Source: Alphaproteobacteria bacterium
Lineage (GTDB): Bacteria > Pseudomonadota > Alphaproteobacteria > Rhodobacterales > Rhodobacteraceae
DNA length: 64,000 bases
Direction: 5' to 3'
NCBI GenBank assembly: GCA_030431825.1
Contig: JAUIIJ010000006.1
Location: 62,001 to 126,000, forward strand
Shown here: positions 26,500-36,550 of the stretch, in pieces
How positions within the stretch are numbered: position 1 is the stretch's first letter
How the letters are laid out: every line of letters begins with the position of its first letter
The notes under the pieces: model-generated
Databases searched by the model: none
What the model saw: the letters and a program-made list of their open reading frames with translations, nothing else
Told to the model about the DNA's origin: nothing
Program-made: the position numbers and the translations under genes

Positions 26500-28367
26500 C
26501 TGTTCGCGACTTTGGGCTGACGCCGCAGCATGGACAGGATCAAGGCCAAGGCGGATGGCGTCATCCCATCTATGCGCGCGGCCTGAGCAATGGTTTCGGG
26601 ACGCGTCACCGCAAGTTTCTGCCGCAACTCGTTTGAAAGCCCGCTGATCTTGGAAAAGTCAAAATCCGCCGGTATCGCATGCGCTTCGTCGCGCTTCAGC
26701 GCATTTACATCATTTTCCTGTCGCGCCACGTAGTTGCGATAAAGCGCGTCGCGTTCCACCTGAAGACGCGTATCGGCATCCACCTGTGCCAGCTCTGGCA
26801 GCAGAGGTTGCAAATCGGATACCCCAACGTCAGGAAACGCAAGAACGTCCAGGCCGCTGCGACGCTTGCCATCCTGACTGATTGAAATGCCGGCCTCTGA
26901 CAGCTCTTTTGGTGTGTAACTGCGTCCCGTCAGCAATGAGCGCGCGTATTCCAGCTTTTGCAACTTTTTCTCAAAGGCCGCTTTTCGGTCCAAACCCACA
27001 CAGCCCAATTCGATCCCCAGCGGCGTCAACCGTTGATCCGCATTATCCGCCCGCAAGGACAGTCTGAACTCCGCGCGGGAGGTAAACATGCGGTACGGTT
27101 CGGACACTCCGCGTGTGGTCAGATCGTCGATCATGACGCCGATATAACTGTTGGAGCGGCTGAATATGACGGGTGGTCTGCCCTGGATATCAAGCGCCGC
27201 ATTCAAACCGGCGACCAAACCCTGCGCCGCGGCTTCCTCGTAACCGGTTGTTCCATTGATCTGGCCAGCCAGATACAGGCCTTTGATATCCCGCAGCTCC
27301 AGGGTGGCTGACAACACCCGCGGATCGACGTAGTCATATTCAATCGCGTATCCCGGCTGCAGAATTTCCGCGTTTTCCAAGCCCTTGATCGAGTGGACAT
27401 AATCTTCCTGAACCTCGACCGGCAGCGAAGTGGAAATGCCGTTTGGATAGATCGTGTGGTCATCTGCGCCCTCGGGTTCCAGAAATATCTGGTGAGAGTC
27501 CTTTTCGGCGAAACGCACAATCTTGTCTTCGATCGAAGGGCAATATCGCGGCCCCACGCCCTCGATATGACCGCCGTACATCGCAGAGCGTGAGATGTTT
27601 TTCTGAATGATTTCATGTGTTTTGGTGTTTGTATGCGTGATACCGCATGAAATTTGCCTTGCCGAAACACCGCTGGACAGGAAAGAGAACAATGTCGGCT
27701 CTTCGTCGCCCGGCTGCATTTGTAAATCTGTCCAGTCGATCGTTCGCCCATCCAGACGCGGCGGCGTTCCCGTTTTCAACCTGCCAAGCGGCAAGCCGAA
27801 AGAATCCAGCCTGTTTGCAAGTGAAACCGAGGGCCTGTCACCCATCCTTCCGCCGGGCCTGGAAACATCACCAATGTGAATGACACCGCGCAAAAAGGTC
27901 CCGGTCGTCAGAATGACGGCGCCAGTCCGCAGCTCCGATCCATCGGCAAGGACAAGGCCCGTCACCTTTTCCTTCTCCATCACGAAATCTGTTGCTTCGC
28001 CTTCTATGATGGTCAGGTTTTCGCGGGTTTCGACCTCGGAAAGTATTGAGTCGCGATAGATTTTTCGATCTGCCTGCGCGCGCGGGCCCTGTACCGCCGG
28101 CCCCTTGCGCCGATTGAGCAGCCGGAACTGAATTCCCGCCCGGTCTGCGACACGGCCCATCACCCCGTCCATGGCGTCGATTTCTCGGACGAGATGCCCT
28201 TTGCCCAGCCCGCCGATTGCCGGGTTACACGACATGACCCCTATTCCGCTTCGGTTCAGCGTGACAAGCGCGGTGTTTGCACCCATTCGAGCAGCGGCAT
28301 GTGCCGCCTCGACGCCGGCATGACCGCCACCTATGACAGCAATGTCAAAATGTTTCACGTGAAACAC
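26496..28367 (-). CDS. mnmG: tRNA uridine-5-carboxymethylaminomethyl modification protein MnmG (GidA)
   Basis: 623 residues. FAD-binding N-terminus [22 protein letters not shown], the [22 protein letters not shown] signature (in part), and [10 protein letters not shown] later. With MnmE it builds the cmnm5 group on wobble U34 of certain tRNAs. The first six residues, MFHVKH, are encoded by a perfect parS site (28351-28366); this is a known oddity of genes whose start falls in parS. Follows mnmE by 3 bp. Confidence 0.97.
   Translation of the reverse strand: MFHVKHFDIAVIGGGHAGVEAAHAAARMGANTALVTLNRSGIGVMSCNPAIGGLGKGHLVREIDAMDGVMGRVADRAGIQFRLLNRRKGPAVQGPRAQADRKIYRDSILSEVETRENLTIIEGEATDFVMEKEKVTGLVLADGSELRTGAVILTTGTFLRGVIHIGDVSRPGGRMGDRPSVSLANRLDSFGLPLGRLKTGTPPRLDGRTIDWTDLQMQPGDEEPTLFSFLSSGVSARQISCGITHTNTKTHEIIQKNISRSAMYGGHIEGVGPRYCPSIEDKIVRFAEKDSHQIFLEPEGADDHTIYPNGISTSLPVEVQEDYVHSIKGLENAEILQPGYAIEYDYVDPRVLSATLELRDIKGLYLAGQINGTTGYEEAAAQGLVAGLNAALDIQGRPPVIFSRSNSYIGVMIDDLTTRGVSEPYRMFTSRAEFRLSLRADNADQRLTPLGIELGCVGLDRKAAFEKKLQKLEYARSLLTGRSYTPKELSEAGISISQDGKRRSGLDVLAFPDVGVSDLQPLLPELAQVDADTRLQVERDALYRNYVARQENDVNALKRDEAHAIPADFDFSKISGLSNELRQKLAVTRPETIAQAARIDGMTPSALALILSMLRRQPKVANR
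28351..28366. other. parS site 2 (ParB binding)
   Basis: A second perfect TGTTTCACGTGAAACA, covering the start codon region of mnmG. It lies about 3.2 kb from the putative oriC and 1.9 kb from the first parS. Two sites support a ParB nucleoprotein complex spanning this block. Confidence 0.95.
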
Positions 28368-28370
28368 TCC

Positions 28371-29657
28371 TCACTTACCCAGACAGAAACTGGCAAAGAT
28401 TTCATCCAGCAGGTTTTCGACATCCACGCGCCCGACAAGCTCCTCAAGAAATCGAATCGCCGTTCTCAGTTCTTCTGCCACCATTTCATACTGTTCACTG
28501 CGATTGGACAAAAGTGCTTGCGCCTTTTCCAGAGCAGATTCGGCCCGCAGCATTGCGATCCTGTGACGCTCGCGCGTTGCTACACCTGCTCGTGCCGATC
28601 TGTACTGCAGTATCTCGGAAATACGCGAAATCAGGTCCGACACCCCTTCGCCCGTCAAACCGGAAACGGACCCGGACTTGACCTGCCGCAAATCCGCCTT
28701 GGGCCGTACGAGAATATCGTCCTTCTGAAACGGCACATGCAACTCCGCGGGGTCTTCGGCCAGAAAAACCCTGAGATCCGCGTTTTCTGCCCGGGACCTG
28801 GCCAGAGAAATACCGATTTTCTCTACTTCGTCAGTGGTTTCGCGCAGGCCCGCCGTATCCAGAAAAGTCACGGCAAGCCCGGCAAGATCCATGCGAACCT
28901 CGATGACATCGCGTGTCGTGCCCGCAAATTCGGAAGTAATGGCAGCGTCCCGTCCGGCGAGGGTATTCAGCAAGGTTGACTTGCCCACATTCGGCGCACC
29001 GACAATCGCCACCTCATAACCACTTCGAATCCGCTCTGCGATCTGCACACCGGCTGTTTCAGTCCTGAGATCCGACACGACCTGATCGATCAGCGATGAC
29101 ACCTCCGGCGTTACATCCGTCGGAATATCCTCGTCGGCAAAGTCGATTACCGCCTCGATCAGCGACGCCGCGCGGATAAGAGAGGCACGCCATATTTCGG
29201 CAATTTCTCCCAGGCGTCCGGACAGAACCTCTTGCGCCTGTCGCCGCTGGCTTTCGGTCTCGGCCTCGATAAGATCCGCCAGACCTTCGACCTGAGACAA
29301 ATCCAGCTTGCCGTTCTCCATCGCCCGCCTGGTGAACTCTCCGGGTTCAGCCAAGCGCAAATCCGGAAGTTGCCCAAGCGTGCGCAAGACAGCCGTCACA
29401 ACCGCGATACTGCCGTGAAGATGAAACTCCACAACGTCTTCGCCGGTAAAGCTCGCTGGCGCAAAAAAGTTCAGTACAACGGCATCGTCTAGATGCTCAC
29501 CCTCTATATCGTGTAGTGAGCATACCTGCATACCACGACTCGTGGCTTCACGACCGGTCAGGCGCGCAGAAACCATATGCGCATGCGGCCCGGAAATGCG
29601 GACAACGGCAACACCCGCCTTCCCTTGCGCACTGGCAAGCGCAAAGATCGTATCCAT
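28371..29657 (-). CDS. mnmE: tRNA modification GTPase MnmE (TrmE)
   Basis: 428 residues. The N-terminal tetrahydrofolate-binding domain contains EFHLHGS and [20 protein letters not shown]. The G domain has G1 [12 protein letters not shown], followed by GTTRDVIE and DTAGLRET. The C-terminal FCLGK carries the conserved catalytic-region Cys. It partners MnmG in wobble-uridine modification. Slightly shorter than the E. coli protein (about 454). Probably co-transcribed with mnmG 3 bp downstream. Confidence 0.96.
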   Translation of the reverse strand: MDTIFALASAQGKAGVAVVRISGPHAHMVSARLTGREATSRGMQVCSLHDIEGEHLDDAVVLNFFAPASFTGEDVVEFHLHGSIAVVTAVLRTLGQLPDLRLAEPGEFTRRAMENGKLDLSQVEGLADLIEAETESQRRQAQEVLSGRLGEIAEIWRASLIRAASLIEAVIDFADEDIPTDVTPEVSSLIDQVVSDLRTETAGVQIAERIRSGYEVAIVGAPNVGKSTLLNTLAGRDAAITSEFAGTTRDVIEVRMDLAGLAVTFLDTAGLRETTDEVEKIGISLARSRAENADLRVFLAEDPAELHVPFQKDDILVRPKADLRQVKSGSVSGLTGEGVSDLISRISEILQYRSARAGVATRERHRIAMLRAESALEKAQALLSNRSEQYEMVAEELRTAIRFLEELVGRVDVENLLDEIFASFCLGK

Positions 29658-29685
29658 AAAATACCTCCGTACCGGCAGACCGGGA

Positions 29686-30957
29686 TCAGGTATTCATCGA
29701 GTCAAAGAAATCGCTGTTGCTCTTGGTCTGCTTCAACTTGGAAATCAGGAATTCGATGGCATCAGTCGTTCCCATCGGGTTCAGGATACGACGCAGAACA
29801 AAGGTCTTTTGCAGGTCGACCTTATCGACCAGGAGATCTTCCTTGCGCGTCCCGGATTTCAGAATGTCGATAGCCGGGTAAACCCGCTTGTCCGCGATCT
29901 TGCGATCCAGAACGATTTCGCTGTTACCGGTGCCCTTGAATTCCTCAAAGATAACTTCGTCCATCCGGCTGCCGGTATCGATCAACGCAGTCGCAATGAT
30001 GGTCAGCGAGCCACCTTCCTCGATGTTGCGCGCCGCACCAAAGAAGCGTTTGGGCCGCTGCAGCGCGTTTGCGTCAACACCACCTGTCAGAACCTTGCCA
30101 GACGATGGAACCACCGTGTTAAAGGCTCTACCAAGTCTTGTGATCGAGTCGAGGAGAATAACAACATCTCGCTTGTGCTCGACCAGACGCTTGGCCTTTT
30201 CAATGACCATCTCACTCACCGCGACGTGCCGGGTTGCCGGTTCATCAAAGGTCGAGGATACCACCTCGCCTTTTACGGAACGCTGCATGTCGGTCACTTC
30301 TTCCGGTCGTTCGTCGATCAGCAGGACAATCAGATAACATTCCGGATGGTTGCGTTCGATCGAGTGGGCAATGTTTTGCAGGATCACGGTCTTACCCGTC
30401 CGCGGCGGCGCAACGATCAGAGAACGCTGGCCCTTGCCGATGGGTGCGACAAGATCGATGATCCGCGCCGTCCGATCCTTGATTGTCGGATCCTCGATCT
30501 CCATCTTCAGCCGCTCATCGGGATAGAGCGGTGTCAGGTTGTCGAACGCAATCTTGTGACGCGCCTTTTCCGGCTCTTCGAAATTGATCGATGCAACGTT
30601 GGTCAGCGCGAAATAGCGTTCGTTGTCATTCGGTGCTTCGATGACACCGTCAATCGTATCACCGGTCCGCAAGGAATATTTGCGGATCATTTCCGGCGAA
30701 ACGTAAATGTCATCCGGACCCGGCAGATAGTTGGCTTCCGGTGACCGCAAGAAGCCGAATCCGTCCTGCAGCACTTCCAGAACGCCGTCACCCGAGACTT
30801 CCCAGCCTTCATCCGCGCGTTCACGCAGGATCTGGAACATCATCTCGCCTTTGCGCATGGTCGAGGCATTTTCGATCTCAAGCTCTTCGGCCATAGCCAA
30901 CAGGTCGGTGGGGCTATTTGCCTTAAGATCAGCAAGGCTCAGCTTTTCAACGCTCAT
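29686..30957 (-). CDS. rho: Transcription termination factor Rho
   Basis: 423 residues, complete and ungapped. N-terminal RNA-binding cold-shock-like domain ([30 protein letters not shown]), Walker [13 protein letters not shown], the [10 protein letters not shown] segment, and the Q/R-loop region. Hexameric RNA helicase that ends transcription. 28 bp upstream of mnmE. Confidence 0.97.
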   Translation of the reverse strand: MSVEKLSLADLKANSPTDLLAMAEELEIENASTMRKGEMMFQILRERADEGWEVSGDGVLEVLQDGFGFLRSPEANYLPGPDDIYVSPEMIRKYSLRTGDTIDGVIEAPNDNERYFALTNVASINFEEPEKARHKIAFDNLTPLYPDERLKMEIEDPTIKDRTARIIDLVAPIGKGQRSLIVAPPRTGKTVILQNIAHSIERNHPECYLIVLLIDERPEEVTDMQRSVKGEVVSSTFDEPATRHVAVSEMVIEKAKRLVEHKRDVVILLDSITRLGRAFNTVVPSSGKVLTGGVDANALQRPKRFFGAARNIEEGGSLTIIATALIDTGSRMDEVIFEEFKGTGNSEIVLDRKIADKRVYPAIDILKSGTRKEDLLVDKVDLQKTFVLRRILNPMGTTDAIEFLISKLKQTKSNSDFFDSMNT

Positions 30958-31080
30958 GTATATGTCGCCTGTCTGCGGACGATCATCCTCGGCCGCGATA
31001 TCTCGGAATAGGGAAAAACAATGCCCGGACGGGCAAGTTCGCTGCTTCTATCTCAATATCCGGGCGCGAGTCAATTCGGA

Positions 31081-31536
31081 TCAGAACCGCACAACCACCG
31101 ACAAGACAATGATGATCATCAACACGGTCGGCAGTTCGTTCATCATGCGAAACTGCCTGCCCGTCCAGGTGTTGGTTCCGTTCAGCAAATCCTTGCGACG
31201 CCAACCCAGCCAGTGATGGAACCAGGACATGACCAGAACCGCGGCGGCCTTTGTCCAGGGCCAGACTTCCGACCAGTCCACGATTCCCGGGGTGAAGACG
31301 AGACACAGGCCAAAGACCCAGGTTGCCACAAAGGCCGGATTCATGATGGCGCGCAGCAGTTTGACTTCCATCATCTCGAATACATCGGTCATGTCCTTGT
31401 TGCCCTGGGCGCGTTCAACATGGTGAACGAACAGTCTTGGAAGATAAAAGAGACCCGCCATCCAGCTGATCACGGACATGATGTGAAATGCCTTGGTCCA
31501 GGGATAGATGCTCGCCAGAAAATCGGTCATGGACAC
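31081..31536 (-). CDS. hemJ: Protoporphyrinogen IX oxidase HemJ (CopD-like membrane protein)
   Basis: 151 residues with four predicted membrane helices and the family's conserved N-terminal Trp/His pattern (YPWTKAFHIMSVISWMAGLFYLPRLFVHH). HemJ oxidises protoporphyrinogen IX to protoporphyrin IX in heme synthesis. It is the outermost gene on the left side of the putative origin, transcribed away from it. In many alphaproteobacteria hemE lies nearby; it is not present here. Confidence 0.9.
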   Translation of the reverse strand: MSMTDFLASIYPWTKAFHIMSVISWMAGLFYLPRLFVHHVERAQGNKDMTDVFEMMEVKLLRAIMNPAFVATWVFGLCLVFTPGIVDWSEVWPWTKAAAVLVMSWFHHWLGWRRKDLLNGTNTWTGRQFRMMNELPTVLMIIIVLSVVVRF

Positions 31537-31731
31537 CTCGGAGTGTTGGTTGGGTCTCCCTAATATTAAAAAAGAAAAGAAGAAAGGATGATGGTTATGT
31601 AGGTTGCTCCGATCCTGTGGATCAAACGACCATCCCCGGAGTTTTACACATGTTCAGACGTTGTTAAGAAGTTTCCTCATAAATCGAGAAAGTCTCTAAA
31701 TATTTACTAATTTTCAATTAGTTGACTGGAA

Positions 31732-31746
31732 TTAACGAAGTGTTAA
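31732..31746. promoter_or_regulatory. CtrA box within the putative oriC
   Basis: TTAACGAAGTGTTAA is a perfect TTAAC-N5-GTTAA palindrome, matching the TTAA-N7-TTAA consensus of the response regulator CtrA. It ends 2 bp before a consensus DnaA box, so binding could compete with initiation as known in Caulobacter. Binding is inferred from sequence alone. Confidence 0.6.
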
Positions 31747-31748
31747 CC

Positions 31749-31757
31749 TGTGTATAA
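31749..31757 (-). promoter_or_regulatory. DnaA box (consensus)
   Basis: TGTGTATAA on the plus strand, i.e. TTATACACA on the minus strand, a full match to TTATNCACA. Lies beside the CtrA box in the putative origin. Confidence 0.65.
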
Positions 31758-31928
31758 ATCGCGAATAAACCCATTACATCACCGATCTGCACAGCTCTGG
31801 CGTTATCCTTATCCAGCCGGGATGAACCCGATATGGAATCTTTGCAATCCCGGTTTTTTCTTCGGCTTGCATGCGAGATCGAAAACCGTTCAACTCTGTC
31901 CCGCGCGATCCTCAAAACTGCACAACGG

Positions 31929-31937
31929 TTATCCACA
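31929..31937 (+). promoter_or_regulatory. DnaA box (consensus) touching the maf start codon
   Basis: TTATCCACA, the strongest classical DnaA box. Its last base is the A of the maf ATG (31937-31939). DnaA bound here could also block maf transcription or translation entry (inference). Confidence 0.7.
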
Positions 31938-32536
31938 TGACTGTCCCGATCATACTGGCCTCCGGATCATCCATCCGGGCGCAAATGCTGAGAAATGCCG
32001 GGCTCGATTTCGAGATCAGCGTCCCTCGCGTGGACGAGGAATCGATCAAGTCGGCCCTTCTGGCCGAAGAGGCATCGCCGCGCGACATTGCCGATGCGCT
32101 GGCTGAAATGAAGGCCCGCAAAGTCAGCGACAAGACTCCCGGCGCGCTGGTTATCGGTTGCGACCAGGTACTGGATTTCGAGCGAAGGCTGCTGTCCAAG
32201 CCGAAAACACCCGAAGATGCCCATGCACAGCTTGTTGCGCTACGTGGAAAAAGGCACAGCTTGCTGTCGGCCGCGGTGATTTATCAGGACAGCGCGCCAC
32301 TCTGGCGACATGTCGGTCAGGTCAGGTTGCGCATGCGGGACTTTTCAGATGCCTACCTGTCTGGTTATATCACGCGCAACTGGGAGAGCATTCGCCACGC
32401 TGTTGGTGCATACAAGCTTGAAGAAGAGGGGGTGCGCCTGTTCAGTAGTATCGACGGCGACTATTTCAACGTCCTGGGCATGCCCTTGTTGGAACTGCTG
32501 AATTTTCTGGCGCTACGTGGAGAGATCGAGCAATGA
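31937..32536 (+). CDS. maf: Maf family nucleotide pyrophosphatase
   Basis: 199 residues from ATG 31937, giving [23 protein letters not shown], the family N-terminus. An in-frame ATG at 31871 would extend into origin DNA and is rejected. Maf proteins hydrolyse modified or canonical NTPs (for example m7GTP or dTTP/UTP). The central LVIGCDQVL segment carries the catalytic-region Asp, though the family's usual DTVV is varied here. First gene right of the putative origin; overlaps aroE by 4 bp. Confidence 0.9.
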   Translation: MTVPIILASGSSIRAQMLRNAGLDFEISVPRVDEESIKSALLAEEASPRDIADALAEMKARKVSDKTPGALVIGCDQVLDFERRLLSKPKTPEDAHAQLVALRGKRHSLLSAAVIYQDSAPLWRHVGQVRLRMRDFSDAYLSGYITRNWESIRHAVGAYKLEEEGVRLFSSIDGDYFNVLGMPLLELLNFLALRGEIEQ

Positions 32537-33366
32537 CACAGCCGCGCATCCCCCTGGCGGGGGTCATTGGCTCGCCAATCGCACATTCGCGGTCTCCGCT
32601 GCTGCATGGACACTGGCTGCGAACGTATGGCATTCGCGGCCATTACATACCGATGGACGTGCATGAAAACGATCTGGAACGGGTTTTGCGCACCTTGCCG
32701 GCAATGGGTTTTGTCGGAGTCAATGTCACGGTCCCGCACAAGGAAAAGGTGATGGCTTTCGCCGATCAGATCACTGATCGGGCAATTCTTATCGGGGCGG
32801 CCAACACGCTGATTTTTCGCAATGCGGGATCAATATTAGCCGATAACACAGACGGTTATGGTTTCATCGAAAACTTGCGCAGCGGTGCCCCGGACTGGCG
32901 CGCCGAATCTGGCCCCGCGCTGGTTTTGGGCGCGGGGGGTGCCGCGCGCGCCGTGATTTCGTCGCTCGTCGATGCGGGCGTCCCCGAGGTTGTCCTGTCC
33001 AACCGTACCCGCCTGAGAGCGGAACGGCTCAAGGCGGATTTCGGGCACCGGATCCGCGTCGTCGACTGGGTGCAGGCAGGAAGCGCCGTCAAGGACGCCG
33101 CACTGGTGGTCAACACCACGTCGCTGGGCATGTCGGGTCAGCCTGCGCTTTCGGTGCCGCTCGACGGTTTGCATCCGGGCATGGTCGTGACCGACCTTGT
33201 CTATACGCCGCTTGAAACCGGTCTGCTGGCCGCCGCGCGCAAAGCCGGCTGCACGACCGTTGACGGGCTTGGCATGTTGCTGTTTCAGGCGGTTCCGGGA
33301 TTTGAACGATGGTTCGGTACGCGGCCGGAAATTGACGAGGCGACCCGCGCCGCCGCCCTGAAATGA
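32533..33366 (+). CDS. aroE: Shikimate dehydrogenase
   Basis: 277 residues. Substrate-binding N-terminus [14 protein letters not shown], catalytic Lys in [11 protein letters not shown], Asp in NTDGYGF, and NADP-binding [14 protein letters not shown] with the NRT motif. Reduces 3-dehydroshikimate in aromatic amino-acid synthesis. Overlaps maf and coaE by 4 bp each. Confidence 0.96.
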   Translation: MTQPRIPLAGVIGSPIAHSRSPLLHGHWLRTYGIRGHYIPMDVHENDLERVLRTLPAMGFVGVNVTVPHKEKVMAFADQITDRAILIGAANTLIFRNAGSILADNTDGYGFIENLRSGAPDWRAESGPALVLGAGGAARAVISSLVDAGVPEVVLSNRTRLRAERLKADFGHRIRVVDWVQAGSAVKDAALVVNTTSLGMSGQPALSVPLDGLHPGMVVTDLVYTPLETGLLAAARKAGCTTVDGLGMLLFQAVPGFERWFGTRPEIDEATRAAALK

Positions 33367-33956
33367 GCTTTCTTCTCGGACTGACGGGCTCAATCGGCAT
33401 GGGCAAAAGCACCACGGCACAGATGTTTGTCGACGAGGGATGCGCGCTGTGGGACGCTGACGCCGCCGTTCACCGGATCTACGCGGCCAATGGTGCTGCT
33501 GTGGAACCGCTTGGCGCGTTGTTTCCGCAGGCGATCCGTTCAGGTGCCGTGGACCGGGCGGTGTTGAAAGAGATCATTTCGAACGACCCTTCCGCGCTTC
33601 GAAAAATCGAATCCGTGGTGCATCCGCTTGTTGCCGAAGATCGCCGCCAGTTTCGCGCCGGTGCGACCCGGGACATTCTTGTCTTTGATATTCCCCTGCT
33701 TTTTGAAACCGGTGGCGATGCGGGGATGGATGCGGTCGCCTGTGTGTCTGTACCGCCTGAAATTCAACGGGCGCGTGTTCTCGATCGCGGAACAATGACG
33801 CAGGAACAATTCGAGATGATCCGCGCGAAACAGATGCCCGACGAAGAAAAGCGCGCGCGCTCGGATTTCGTGATCATAACCGATACGCTGGACCATGCCC
33901 GCACCCAGGTGCAGGCGATCGTTGCGCACATCAGGAGAGAGTCAAACCATGCGTGA
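33363..33956 (+). CDS. coaE: Dephospho-CoA kinase
   Basis: 197 residues. P-loop GLTGSIGMGKSTTAQMF, the WDADAAVHRIY segment and the DIPLLFET motif identify CoaE, which performs the last step of coenzyme A synthesis. Its stop overlaps the dnaQ start by 8 bp. Confidence 0.96.
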   Translation: MSFLLGLTGSIGMGKSTTAQMFVDEGCALWDADAAVHRIYAANGAAVEPLGALFPQAIRSGAVDRAVLKEIISNDPSALRKIESVVHPLVAEDRRQFRAGATRDILVFDIPLLFETGGDAGMDAVACVSVPPEIQRARVLDRGTMTQEQFEMIRAKQMPDEEKRARSDFVIITDTLDHARTQVQAIVAHIRRESNHA

Positions 33957-34635
33957 AATCGTGCTGGATACGGAAACCACCGGCTTTGATCCCGAGTCGG
34001 GCGACCGGATCGTCGAGATCGGCGCGGTTGAGTTGCACAATCATGTTGCCACGGGGCGCACCTATCACCAGTATATCAACCCGGAACGCAGCATGCCCCA
34101 AGAGGCGTTCGAGGTGCATGGCCTGGGCGACGATTTCCTGCGCGACAAACCGAAATTTGCCGAGATCGGCCAGGCGTTTCTCGATTTTGTGGGCGATGCC
34201 AAGCTGGTCATTCACAACGCGGCGTTCGACATGAAGTTCCTGAATGCCGAACTGGGCTGGATGAACCTTCCGAAACTGCCGTGGGAACAGGCGATTGATA
34301 CGCTGGAAATCGCCCGGAAACGATTCCCCGGCTCCCCGGCCTCGCTCGATGCGCTGTGTCGGCGTTTTGCAATCGACAACTCGGCGCGCACGCTGCACGG
34401 AGCGTTGCTGGACTCTGAAATCCTCGCGGAAGTGTATCTGGAACTGATCGGCGGTCGTCAGCCGGATTTCGCGTTGTCCGCCGGGTCGCAACAGGGCGGC
34501 GGCGCTGCCGGTGACAGCTGGCGACCGTCACCAAGGGTCAAGCCCCTGCCCGCCCGCATCACCGAGGAAGAACGCAAGGCGCATGCCGAGTTTGTCGCAA
34601 AGCTCGGCGAAAAGGCGCTCTGGTCGCGCGCCTGA
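33949..34635 (+). CDS. dnaQ: DNA polymerase III epsilon subunit (3'-5' exonuclease)
   Basis: 228 residues from ATG 33949 (MREIVLDTETTGFDPESGDR). DEDDh exonuclease motifs: DTETTG (I), HNAAFDMKFLNAEL (II) and HGALLDSEILAEVYLEL (III). A Gly-rich linker follows and the C-terminus is expected to bind the polymerase alpha subunit. Provides proofreading. Last gene of the maf-aroE-coaE-dnaQ operon; convergent with secB. Confidence 0.96.
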   Translation: MREIVLDTETTGFDPESGDRIVEIGAVELHNHVATGRTYHQYINPERSMPQEAFEVHGLGDDFLRDKPKFAEIGQAFLDFVGDAKLVIHNAAFDMKFLNAELGWMNLPKLPWEQAIDTLEIARKRFPGSPASLDALCRRFAIDNSARTLHGALLDSEILAEVYLELIGGRQPDFALSAGSQQGGGAAGDSWRPSPRVKPLPARITEEERKAHAEFVAKLGEKALWSRA

Positions 34636-34674
34636 ACGAGGCCGGAGCCAGGTGAATCAGACGCGCGAAACCGA

Positions 34675-35178
34675 TCAGGCGTTGGTCGGCTGTGCCTCTT
34701 GCGCCTGTTGCCGGCGCGCGATTTCGGCGCGGTAAAGCTGGACGAAGTCGATGTTTTCCAGGTTCAGAGGCGGATAGCCACCATCACGGGTCACGTCGCT
34801 GACGATGCGGCGCAGGAACGGGAACAACATGCGCGGGCATTCGATCAGCAGGAAAGGATGCAGCTGCTCTTCCGGCACGCCTTCGATATGGAATACGCCG
34901 GCATAGTCGATTTCGAGCAGGAACAGCGCTTCGCCACCGTCCTTGGCCTTGGATTGCACGTTGAGCTTGATCGAAACTTCGTACTGGTGCTCGGTGCCAC
35001 GCTTCTTGGCATCCAGATTGACCTGAACGCTGACATCGGGTTTGACTTCGCCCGTCGCACCCTTTTGGGCCATGACGTTTTCAAAAGACAAATCGCGCAC
35101 GAATTGCCCCAGAATGTTCATTTTCACCTGCGGCTGTTGTTGGCCGCCATTTGCAGCGGCTGCGCCGTTGTCAGACAT
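34675..35178 (-). CDS. secB: Protein-export chaperone SecB
   Basis: 167 residues. The SecB core is visible: ILGQFVRDLSFENV, VQVNLDAKKRG, the LEIDYAGVF strand and ECPRMLFPFLRRIVSDVTRDGGYPPL. The protein keeps preproteins unfolded and hands them to SecA. The C-terminus lacks the strong zinc-region Cys cluster because that belongs to SecA, not SecB. Single gene, convergent with dnaQ. Confidence 0.95.
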   Translation of the reverse strand: MSDNGAAAANGGQQQPQVKMNILGQFVRDLSFENVMAQKGATGEVKPDVSVQVNLDAKKRGTEHQYEVSIKLNVQSKAKDGGEALFLLEIDYAGVFHIEGVPEEQLHPFLLIECPRMLFPFLRRIVSDVTRDGGYPPLNLENIDFVQLYRAEIARRQQAQEAQPTNA

Positions 35179-35239
35179 CGAAAAGCTCCTCGAAACAAGA
35201 TTTGCCGTTGCTTAGCAGCTTGGCCGGGGCATCTCAATG

Positions 35240-35725
35240 CTACTTGCTGTCCTCGACCCAACCTGACGGGCCGCTTCGCGGTTTTCGCTCCGGGGTCACG
35301 TCCTGGTATTCGCCGTCGATCACGTCATCCGGTCTGTGCGGTTGCTGCGCGGGGCCCGGACCCATCTGAAACTGATGTACCTGTACACGCGCGCGCAGGT
35401 ACTGGTAAACCGCCTTGCGCACCGGGGGCATCAAAAGCGCGAATCCGAGCGCGTCGGTAAAGAAACCGGGCGTCAACAGCAGCGCACCCGACAAAAGGAT
35501 CATCGCACCGTGGGCCAGCGGTTCGGTCGGATCGTTCAATTCGGCAAAGGAATTGCGCAGCTCGCCCATGGCGACCCGACCCTGCGAGCGAACCAGAGTC
35601 GTGCCCAGGATCGCGGTCAAAACCACGATTGCCAGCGTCGGCCAGAGCCCAATCAGCCCGCCAACCTGGATAAAGAGGCCGATTTCGATCAGTGGCACCA
35701 GCAAAAACGCCAGAAACAGGTACAT
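35240..35725 (-). CDS. fxsA: FxsA family membrane protein
   Basis: 161 residues with N-terminal hydrophobic helices (LFLAFLLVPLIEIGLFIQVG), the conserved AILGTTLVRSQG loop and a second hydrophobic pair ending in LLTPGFFTDALGFALLMPPVR. The tail is hydrophilic. FxsA is an inner-membrane protein whose overexpression relieves phage T7 exclusion in E. coli. Its ordinary function is unclear. Divergent from the Tim44-domain gene. Confidence 0.88.
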   Translation of the reverse strand: MYLFLAFLLVPLIEIGLFIQVGGLIGLWPTLAIVVLTAILGTTLVRSQGRVAMGELRNSFAELNDPTEPLAHGAMILLSGALLLTPGFFTDALGFALLMPPVRKAVYQYLRARVQVHQFQMGPGPAQQPHRPDDVIDGEYQDVTPERKPRSGPSGWVEDSK

Positions 35726-35832
35726 TGCGCGTTTCCTTTCCCGTATGTGGCGAGGTAGACTTGACCCCGCCCGTGACCTACATAAGTGCCACAGGCAAGG
35801 CTTACAAAGCCCAACACGAACATGAGGTCCAA

Positions 35833-36489
35833 ATGAATTCGTCCATCATACAGCTTTTGGTGCTTGCTGGCATTGCCATCTTTCTGATTTTGCGCCTGAA
35901 GAACGTGTTGGGCACGCGCGAAGGCTTTGAAAAACCGCCGGTGCCAAAAACCGACGAACCCGCCGCACGCAAGGGGTTCGAGGTGATCGAGGGTGGTCCG
36001 GACCGCGACATCATCGATCATGTCGAAGAAGGCAGCCCGCAGGCGCAGGACCTTGCCGCGATGAAACGCATCGAGCCGACATTTTCGGTCAGCGACTTTC
36101 TTCAGGGCGCGCGCGGTGCGTATGAGATGATCGTCATGGGTTTCGAGCGTGGAAACCTGAATGAAATCCAGCCGTTCCTCGCGGAAGATGTATTTGAGAC
36201 CTTTGTCGAGGTCGTCGCCGTGCGCGAGGATCAGGGGCTGACCATCGAGGCCGAGTTCATCGGTGTCCGCGAAACCAGCCTTCAGGACGTGAAATTCGAG
36301 AAGGACACGAACAGGGCCGAGATCACAATGCGCTTTGTCGCCGAGTTGACATCGGTCGTGCGCGACAAGGGTGGCGATATCATCGAGGGAAGCCCCTCTG
36401 CCGTCAAACGGCAAAAGGATACCTGGACCTTTGCGCGCACGATGGGGTCGAACGATCCCAACTGGATCCTCGTCGCGACGGACGCGTAA
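35833..36489 (+). CDS. Tim44/TimA-domain membrane-anchored protein
   Basis: 218 residues from ATG 35833. One N-terminal membrane helix (IIQLLVLAGIAIFLILRL) is followed by a polar linker and a C-terminal Tim44-like domain (SDFLQGARGAYEMIVMGFERGNLNEIQPFLAEDVFETF and the FVAELTSVV region). In alphaproteobacteria this protein family, related to mitochondrial Tim44, is anchored in the inner membrane and implicated in assembly of membrane or envelope proteins. An upstream in-frame start would place extra residues before the helix and is rejected. Confidence 0.85.
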   Translation: MNSSIIQLLVLAGIAIFLILRLKNVLGTREGFEKPPVPKTDEPAARKGFEVIEGGPDRDIIDHVEEGSPQAQDLAAMKRIEPTFSVSDFLQGARGAYEMIVMGFERGNLNEIQPFLAEDVFETFVEVVAVREDQGLTIEAEFIGVRETSLQDVKFEKDTNRAEITMRFVAELTSVVRDKGGDIIEGSPSAVKRQKDTWTFARTMGSNDPNWILVATDA

Positions 36490-36550
36490 GGGCGGTATTT
36501 CGGTCGCGGAGCAGTTTCATGCAAAACGCCTGCCGCTGCGGCTCTGCTCC

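Larger units (their letters stand above)
31560..31940. other. Putative chromosomal replication origin (oriC)
   Basis: A 400-bp non-coding, locally AT-rich gap where gene direction flips: hemJ, rho, mnmE, mnmG, rsmG, parA and parB all read left, while maf, aroE, coaE and dnaQ read right. It contains consensus DnaA boxes at 31749-31757 and 31929-31937. One-mismatch boxes are at 31616-31624 and 31642-31650, and a looser one is at 31809-31817. A homopurine tract (about 31568-31587), an AT-rich candidate unwinding stretch (about 31680-31735) and a perfect CtrA box (31732-31746) complete it. parS sites and parAB lie within 7 kb. Alphaproteobacterial origins are often in this gene neighbourhood. No replication experiment supports it here. 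Confidence 0.75.

Noticed and set aside
31750-32106. 118-aa frame across the putative origin and maf start
   Set aside because: Overlaps DnaA boxes and the maf frame; no supporting features.
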